9,434 nucleotides of DNA from JADMII01 sp036278595. GTDB taxonomy: Bacteria; Chloroflexota; Dehalococcoidia; DSTF01; JACRBR01. The stretch spans positions 1 through 9,434 of the forward strand of contig DASUKS010000164.1 in the NCBI GenBank assembly GCA_036278595.1, in the 5' to 3' direction. The notes under the pieces were generated by a model. The model was not told the origin of the DNA and searched no databases. It saw nothing but the letters and a program-made list of their open reading frames with translations. The position numbers were made by a program, and so were the translations under genes. Below, in pieces: positions 5,769 through 9,434 of this stretch. Each line of letters starts with the position of its first letter. Position 1 is the stretch's first letter.

Positions 5769-7145
5769 TTAGTCGGGCTTCCAGGTGGTGCCTTGCGGGG
5801 TGTCTTCGAGCGCGATGCTGAGGGCGGCGAGGCCGTCGCGGATGCGGTCGGAGAGTGCCCACTGCTTCGCGGTGCGGAGCTCGCTGCGGATCTGGACGAG
5901 CAGCTCGATGAACGGCGCGGCTTCGATCGCCTCCTGTATCGCCTCGAGCCGCAGGCCGAGTACGTCAGCCAGCTCGAAGAGGAGCGCCTGCGCTACGTGC
6001 CCGCCGCGGCCTTCGTCGCGCGCGCGGTTGAGCTCCTTCGCGAGGTCGAAGAGCACCGCGAGCGCCTGCGGCGTGTTGAGGTCGTCGTCCATCGCGGCGA
6101 TGAAGCGCTCGCGCATCGCGGCGAGGTCGATGCCGCCGTCGCCTTCTTCGGACGGTGCGCGCGCGGCGGTACGGAGGCGGGCGGCGCCCTGCTTCGCGGC
6201 TTCGAGCGTCTCTTCGGTGAACGTGAGCGGCTTGCGGTAGTGCGAGGTGAGGATCCAGAGGCGGAGTCCATCGCCGCCGACGGCCTTGAGCCCGTCGCGG
6301 ATGGTGATGAAGTTCCCGAGGGACTTGCTCATCTTCTCTTCGCCCATCTTCACCCATGCGTTGTGAAGCCAGTAGCGGACGAAGGGAGCCACGCCGGTGT
6401 AGGCCTCGCTCTGCGCGATCTCGTTCTCGTGATGGGGAAAGATGAGGTCCTCGCCGCCGCCGTGGATATCGATGCGCTCGCCGAGGTAGCGGAGGGACAT
6501 GGCCGAGCACTCGATGTGCCAGCCGGGACGGCCCTTGCCCCACGGGCTGTCCCACGACGGCTCGCCTGCCTTGGCGCCCTTCCAGAGCGCAAAGTCGGCC
6601 GGGTTCTCTTTCTGCTCGCCCGACTCGACGCGGGCGCCGGCGAGCAGGGACTCCTGCGTGCGGTGCGAGAGCTTGCCGTAGTCGTCCTTCGCGGAGACGC
6701 GGTAGTAGACGTCGGAGTACTCGCTCTGCTGCGACGGGGCGACGTAGGCGAAGCCATTGTCGACCAGGCCCTCGATCATGTGGATCATGTCCGGGATCTC
6801 GCGCGTCGCGTGCGGGTACTCGTCGGCGGGAAGGACGTTCAGGTCGCGCATGTCGGCCATGTAGGCGTCGATGTACCGCTGCACGAGGTCGCCGGTGCTG
6901 ATGCCGAGCCGGTTTGCGCGCTCGATGATCCGGTCGTCGATGTCGGTGAAGTTCTGGACGTGCTTCACCCGGTAGCCGCGCCAGAGCAGGTAGCGCTTGA
7001 GGACGTCGAAGACGACGTAGCTCATCGCGTGGCCGATGTGCGAGTCGTCGTACGGCGTGATGCCGCAGACGTACATCGTGACGACGTCGCCCTGCGGCTT
7101 GAACTCTTCCTGCTGGCGGGTAAGCGTGTTCGTGAAGCGGATCAA
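5769..7145 (-). CDS. cysS: Cysteinyl-tRNA synthetase
   Basis: The product has 458 residues, the normal length for CysS, which activates cysteine and charges tRNA-Cys in the cytoplasm. The class I signatures are HIGH (36-39) and KMSKS (271-275). The zinc site that selects cysteine is complete: Cys27, Cys213, His238 and Glu242, with the spacing known from the E. coli enzyme. The catalytic core reads VQNFTDIDDRII (64-74), WHIECSAMS (209-217) and GGGEDLIFPHHENEIAQSE (229-247). A C-terminal helical DALR-like region with FDLAKELNRARDEG (366-379) binds the tRNA. TTG at 7145 is the likely start: it overlaps the cysE stop as TTGA, GGGAGG lies 10 bases upstream, and the first residues IRFTNTLTR match the family. 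The N-terminal CGITPYDDSHIGHA resembles the mycothiol ligase MshC, but the length and C-terminal domain indicate CysS. Confidence 0.96.
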   Translation of the reverse strand: MIRFTNTLTRQQEEFKPQGDVVTMYVCGITPYDDSHIGHAMSYVVFDVLKRYLLWRGYRVKHVQNFTDIDDRIIERANRLGISTGDLVQRYIDAYMADMRDLNVLPADEYPHATREIPDMIHMIEGLVDNGFAYVAPSQQSEYSDVYYRVSAKDDYGKLSHRTQESLLAGARVESGEQKENPADFALWKGAKAGEPSWDSPWGKGRPGWHIECSAMSLRYLGERIDIHGGGEDLIFPHHENEIAQSEAYTGVAPFVRYWLHNAWVKMGEEKMSKSLGNFITIRDGLKAVGGDGLRLWILTSHYRKPLTFTEETLEAAKQGAARLRTAARAPSEEGDGGIDLAAMRERFIAAMDDDLNTPQALAVLFDLAKELNRARDEGRGGHVAQALLFELADVLGLRLEAIQEAIEAAPFIELLVQIRSELRTAKQWALSDRIRDGLAALSIALEDTPQGTTWKPD

Positions 7146-7927
7146 CCGCCGACCGCCTCCCACGGCAACGAGGTGCTCGGCTCCTCGCCGGGTCGCGTCG
7201 CCGGTGGCGTCGCATCGGCGCCGCGCGCGCGGTGCATGTGCGCAGGCTCGCCATCGGTGGGATCGGCCGGGACGCGCTCGCCGAGACGCTCGAGGCGTTG
7301 CTGGAGGTCCTGGAGGCGGCGGTCCATGCGCTCGATCTCGCGTTCGAGCACGTCGATGCGATCCCACTCGGGGTCCGGCAGGCGGGTGATCGTGTCGGTG
7401 CCAGGGTCATGGTAGGAAACGACGTGGCCGGGCACGCCGATGACGGTCGCGTTCGCAGGCACGTTGGTGACCACGACGGAGCCGGCGCCGATGCGCGCGT
7501 TGTCGCCGATCTCGACGGCGCCGATGAGCTTCGCGCCGGCGCCGATCGTGACGCCGTTACCCAGCGTCGGATGGCGCTTCGTGCGATGCAGGCTCGTGCC
7601 GCCGAGCGTCACGCCCTGCAGGATGTGGCAGTCGTCGCCGATCTCGGCGGTCTCGCCGATCACGACGCCCATCCCGTGGTCGATGAATAGCCCTTCGCCG
7701 ATGCGGGCGCCGGGGTGGATCTCGATGCCAGTGGCGAAGCGCATGACGTTCGAGATGACGCGCGGGACCACCGGGACGCCGCGGCGGTAGAGGGTGTGCG
7801 AGAGGCGATGCACTTCCCGGGCGTGGAAGCCGGGGTAGGCGAAGACGACCTCGAACGCGTTGCGGGCCGCGGGGTCGCGCTCGCGGATGGCGTCGATATC
7901 GCGCTTGATTGAATTCAGGACAGACAT
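7142..7927 (-). CDS. cysE: Serine O-acetyltransferase with a C-terminal coiled-coil extension
   Basis: The 261-residue product transfers acetyl from acetyl-CoA to L-serine, making O-acetylserine for cysteine synthesis. Residues 1-60 are the short N-terminal helical region. From about 68 to 165 the left-handed beta-helix of hexapeptide repeats is clear: IEIHPGARIGEGLFIDHG (68-85), VVIGETAEIGDDCHILQGVTLGGT (88-111), HPTLGNGVTIGAGAKLIGAVEIG (119-141), then GVPGHVV (164-170). His85 and the TLGGT turn belong to the active site. Residues 187-216 form a heptad-like coiled coil (WDRIDVLEREIERMDRRLQDLQQ region), followed by a disordered Pro/Gly/Ala-rich tail. The short C-terminal peptide that docks into CysK in the classical cysteine synthase complex is not recognisable. 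ATG at 7927 abuts a hairpin covering its AGGAGG site. The stop codon overlaps the cysS start. Confidence 0.95.
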   Translation of the reverse strand: MSVLNSIKRDIDAIRERDPAARNAFEVVFAYPGFHAREVHRLSHTLYRRGVPVVPRVISNVMRFATGIEIHPGARIGEGLFIDHGMGVVIGETAEIGDDCHILQGVTLGGTSLHRTKRHPTLGNGVTIGAGAKLIGAVEIGDNARIGAGSVVVTNVPANATVIGVPGHVVSYHDPGTDTITRLPDPEWDRIDVLEREIERMDRRLQDLQQRLERLGERVPADPTDGEPAHMHRARGADATPPATRPGEEPSTSLPWEAVGG

Positions 7928-7942
7928 GAGGACGGCGTCCTC
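7928..7942 (-). promoter_or_regulatory. Hairpin covering the cysE ribosome-binding site
   Basis: On the transcript GAGGAC (7942-7937) pairs perfectly with GTCCTC (7933-7928) across a 3-base loop, ending right against the cysE ATG. The best-placed Shine-Dalgarno bases, AGGAGG at 7944-7939, lie largely in the stem. This would restrain initiation of cysE unless the stem is opened or displaced. The pairing is seen in the sequence; the regulatory role is inferred. Confidence 0.6.
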
Positions 7943-7981
7943 CTCCTTCGGCGTGTGTCCGGGGGCTTTTCGGCGCTGTGC

Positions 7982-8007
7982 GGGGCGTCCGCTATGCGGA
8001 ACACCCC
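7982..8007 (-). promoter_or_regulatory. Strong hairpin enclosing the leader stop codon
   Basis: On the transcript GGGGUG then UCCGC (8007-8002, 8000-7996) pairs with GCGGA then CGCCCC (7992-7982). That is 11 pairs including one G-U, with a single bulged U and an AUA tip. The leader's TAG stop (7994-7992) lies at the tip, and its fourth Cys codon lies in the rising arm. A ribosome completing the leader would melt this stem. No U-run follows, so any control is more likely translational or Rho-linked than intrinsic termination. Confidence 0.55.
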
Positions 8008-8072
8008 TCGGGACAACAGCAGGCGTCCCGGGCGCTGGTCACGGGGACCGCCATGATGCGGAGGAAGTGCAT
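7992..8072 (-). CDS. Cys-rich leader peptide (26 aa), putative cysteine attenuator
   Basis: A short frame runs from ATG at 8072 to TAG at 7994-7992. It ends in DACCCPEGCSA: three consecutive Cys codons (TGC TGT TGT, 8021-8013) and a fourth at 8003-8001. Four cysteines among the last nine residues is striking for a gap directly upstream of cysE and cysS. Ribosomes would be expected to slow here when Cys-tRNA is scarce. GAGGA lies 10 bases before the ATG; a second in-frame ATG lies six codons in (8054). Consecutive-Cys leader peptides that attenuate cysteine genes are known from mycobacteria, a different phylum from the one suggested here. The frame lies 39 nt beyond the ispF stop. The coding pattern is seen; translation and regulation are inferred. 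Confidence 0.65.
   Translation of the reverse strand: MHFLRIMAVPVTSARDACCCPEGCSA
8009..8030 (-). promoter_or_regulatory. Hairpin with the Cys codons in its loop
   Basis: CGGGAC (8030-8025 on the transcript) pairs perfectly with GTCCCG (8014-8009) across a 10-base loop. The loop carries the first two consecutive Cys codons, and the third runs into the descending arm. A ribosome on these codons would prevent this stem and so could change what forms downstream. Confidence 0.45.
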
Positions 8073-8111
8073 GAACACGGCGTCCTCGGCGGAGTCTGGC
8101 GTACTTCAGGT

Positions 8112-8579
8112 CTACTCTAACAGCGCTACGGCGAAGGCGGCAATGCCCTCGCCACGGCCGGTGAAGCCGAGGGCGTCGGAGGTCTTCGGCTTCACGCTGA
8201 CATTGGTTATGTCAATTCCGAGCGCGCCGGCGATGCACTGCCGCATCTGATCGACGTGCGGCGCGAGCCGCGGGTACTCGGCGATGACCGTGGCGTCCAC
8301 GTTTATCACGCGGTAGCCGGAGTCGCGGACGCGGTGCGCGGCCGCCGCGAGGAGGTCGATGCTGGCGGCCCCGCGCCAGCGTTCGTCGGAAGACGGGAAC
8401 ATACCGCCGATATCGCCGAGCGCCGCGGCGCCGAGCAGCGCATCGATGATCGCGTGGAGCAGCGCATCGCCGTCGGAGTGCCCGGCGAGGCCGCGGTCGT
8501 GGGGCACGCCGACGCCGCCGAGCATGAGCGCGCGGCCTTCGGCGAAGGCGTGGGCGTCGAATCCATGTCCGATGCGCAT
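8112..8579 (-). CDS. ispF: 2-C-methyl-D-erythritol 2,4-cyclodiphosphate synthase
   Basis: The 155-residue product is the usual length of IspF, the fifth enzyme of the MEP isoprenoid pathway. It cyclises CDP-methylerythritol 2-phosphate with release of CMP. The metal ligands are visible: Asp8 and His10 in GHGFDAH (5-10 region) and His42 in GHSDGDALLHAI (33-44). The signature loop DALLGAAALGDIGGMFP (46-62) and the C-terminal SDALGFTGRGEGIAAFAVALL (134-154) are typical. Nucleotide-binding Thr133 and Glu144 are in place. ATG at 8579 fits the conserved MRIGHGFDAH start; the ribosome site is weak (AAGTGA). The frame continues upstream, but that part is repeat-derived. IspD, often adjacent or fused, is absent here. 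The cysteine leader unit follows 39 nt downstream. Confidence 0.96.
   Translation of the reverse strand: MRIGHGFDAHAFAEGRALMLGGVGVPHDRGLAGHSDGDALLHAIIDALLGAAALGDIGGMFPSSDERWRGAASIDLLAAAAHRVRDSGYRVINVDATVIAEYPRLAPHVDQMRQCIAGALGIDITNVSVKPKTSDALGFTGRGEGIAAFAVALLE
8114..8143 (-). promoter_or_regulatory. Possible promoter for the leader-cysE-cysS unit
   Basis: Within the end of ispF, read on the minus strand, TTGCCG (8138-8143, 4 of 6) is followed by an 18-base spacer and TAGAGT (8114-8119, 4 of 6). A TG one base before the -10 gives the extended -10 form. It would start transcription about 35 nt before the leader ATG. The matches are modest, and read-through from ispF is an alternative. Confidence 0.3.
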
Positions 8580-8608
8580 GTCGTCACTTAACCACAGATA
8601 GCGGTGGA

Positions 8609-8632
8609 GTGAATAGTTGATAGGTGAATAGT
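8609..8632. repeat. Two GTGAATAGT copies upstream of ispF
   Basis: GTGAATAGT occurs at 8609-8617 and 8624-8632, a 15-nt period. This is the most AT-rich patch in the window and lies 30-55 nt before the ispF start. It could be an operator or part of an intergenic repeat; the sequence does not distinguish these. Confidence 0.5.
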
Positions 8633-8678
8633 GATTTCGGACCTCGGAGAATCGTGGGCTCACGCCCGGAGAATGGAC

Positions 8679-8729
8679 GCTGGAAGCTGGAAGCTGGATC
8701 GCCTTCGGGCGGAGGACTGAGGCTGGAAG
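8679..8729. repeat. GCTGGAA-type repeat cluster in the ispF-LCP gap
   Basis: GCTGGAA is iterated with a 7-nt period at 8679-8698, and GAGGCTGGAAG recurs at 8719-8729. This matches the element at 64-89, about 8.6 kb away. Each part is followed by a related GATCGCC block (8697 onward and 8732 onward). The whole 8580-8844 gap shows no credible gene. Confidence 0.6.
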
Positions 8730-8844
8730 GGAGATCGCCGCGCGGAGGGCGCCCGTTGCGCGGCAGCTGTTACAGATGTGACGGGTCGTTGGATTGGAAG
8801 GCGGAGATGAGGGCGCGGCGGTTTTCGGTATGCTGGCCGCAGTC

Positions 8845-9434
8845 ATGGATGACATCGAGGCATACGGACAACTGAGGGAGCGCCCGCTCCCGGCCTCACC
8901 GCCGCTCACACCCGAGACCGAAGCGCCGCGAAAGAAGAAGCGCCGGCACTGGCTGCGCACTATCGTGCTGCTGGCCGTCGCCTACCTGCTGATCGCCGCG
9001 GTGACGACGGTGCAGCCGCTGCCGGTCGCTTCCGCGCGCGTGGCGCTGCCGTTCCCGGGCGGAGCCTCGATGATGTTCGGGCTGCCGTCGCGGCCGTATA
9101 CGGTGGTCGTCATCGGGCTGGACCGGCGGCCGACGGACAAGGGACCGAGCCGGACGGACACGATCCTGCTCGTGCACATCGACCCGGGGGCGCACAAGGC
9201 GGCGTTCCTCAGCATTCCGCGGGACTCGATGATGGAGGTGCCGCAGCCGGGCGGCGGTTGGACACAGGATCGGATCAACACGGCCTACGTGTACAACTGG
9301 TCGTCGAAAGACGCGTCGGCCGCGCCGAAGGCGCTGATCGCGACGATCGAGCACAACCTGGGGATCAAGGTCGACCACTACGTCACCTTCGACCAGTACA
9401 GCTCCGAGAAGATCATCGACGCGATGGGCGGCGT
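8845..9434 (+). CDS. LytR-CpsA-Psr (LCP) family wall-polymer ligase, 5' part
   Basis: About 196 codons are present before the right edge. LCP proteins move lipid-linked polymers, such as teichoic acids, arabinogalactan or capsule, onto peptidoglycan outside the membrane. The N-terminus is cytoplasmic and Pro-rich, with a basic RKKKRR stop at 29-34, followed by one membrane segment (about 36-56, WLRTIVLLAVAYLLIAAV). The LCP domain begins near residue 86: VVVIGLDRRP (87-96), SRTDTILLVHID (102-113), SIPRDSM (123-129) and DRINTAY (142-148). The conserved Arg/Asp residues of the pyrophosphate-binding site are Arg103, Asp105, Arg126 and Arg143. The start is uncertain: ATG at 8845 is used here, an in-frame ATG lies at 8830, and neither has a clear ribosome site. 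It diverges from ispF. Confidence 0.92.
   Translation, partial: MDDIEAYGQLRERPLPASPPLTPETEAPRKKKRRHWLRTIVLLAVAYLLIAAVTTVQPLPVASARVALPFPGGASMMFGLPSRPYTVVVIGLDRRPTDKGPSRTDTILLVHIDPGAHKAAFLSIPRDSMMEVPQPGGGWTQDRINTAYVYNWSSKDASAAPKALIATIEHNLGIKVDHYVTFDQYSSEKIIDAMGG

Noticed and set aside
5562..7415. 617-codon plus-strand open frame
   Set aside because: It lies opposite cysS and the end of cysE, which carry complete catalytic motifs. The translation is Arg/Ala/Val/Asp-rich with no domain pattern, the usual mirror frame of a high-GC gene.
7981..8011. T-box riboswitch for cysE-cysS
   Set aside because: GAGGGGTGTTCCGC with downstream GCGGACGCCCC looks superficially like a T-box antiterminator, but the essential TGGN that pairs with the tRNA end is missing, and no Stem I with a Cys specifier is seen. 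The Cys-rich leader frame explains the same bases better.
44..8844. tRNA, rRNA, CRISPR array or insertion sequence
   Set aside because: No cloverleaf with a T-arm GTTC pattern, no regularly spaced repeats with unique spacers, and no transposase motifs were seen on either strand.
8624..8875. 83-codon plus-strand open frame between ispF and the LCP gene
   Set aside because: It is built largely from the GCTGGAA repeats (WKLEAG-type translation) and runs out of frame into the LCP gene start.
8580..8960. Upstream extension of ispF
   Set aside because: Conserved IspF proteins begin at MRIGHGFDAH; the extension passes through intergenic repeats and into the antisense of the LCP gene.

Overview
The window is about 9.4 kb of high-GC bacterial DNA with tightly packed genes. 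Nearly all of them lie on the minus strand in overlapping or near-touching order. The gene set fits a high-GC Gram-positive-like lineage such as Chloroflexota, though Actinobacteriota-like genomes are not excluded: MEP-pathway ispF, a cysE-cysS pair, two RCK (TrkA-type) proteins with a UspA protein, a monofunctional prephenate dehydratase, and an LCP cell-wall ligase. The taxonomic call is inference from gene content and base composition; there is no rRNA or other marker here.

Layout. Positions 1-43 hold the last codons of a plus-strand gene. Positions 44-121 hold a short GGCTGGAAGC-type repeat. Positions 122-721 hold two small unrecognised genes arranged head to head with directly adjacent start codons; the plus-strand one seems to use a CTG start behind a near-perfect Shine-Dalgarno sequence. 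A minus-strand gene train then runs from a good sigma70-type promoter at 5491-5519 down to 753: uspA-like, an RCK protein with only the N domain, a two-domain RCK protein, pheA, a 90-residue conserved hypothetical, a nitronate monooxygenase-family flavoprotein, and an LCM-family SAM methyltransferase. No K+ channel or transporter subunit is present beside the RCK genes.

Positions 5431-5768 are non-coding and hold the promoter, short repeats and a GC-rich hairpin. Upstream lies a second minus-strand unit: ispF, a Cys-rich leader peptide, cysE, then cysS. Positions 8580-8844 are non-coding and repeat-rich. A plus-strand LCP (LytR-CpsA-Psr) gene starts at about 8845 and runs off the right edge.

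The most interesting element is the 184-nt gap between ispF and cysE. It encodes a 26-codon reading frame with three consecutive Cys codons and a fourth shortly after. It also carries a hairpin whose tip holds the leader stop codon, and a perfect 6-bp hairpin that hides the cysE ribosome-binding site. The initiation regions of the leader and of cysE are near-identical copies (16 of 18 bases). This looks like a cysteine-sensing leader-peptide attenuator controlling serine acetyltransferase and cysteinyl-tRNA synthetase, that is, both the making of cysteine and its loading onto tRNA.
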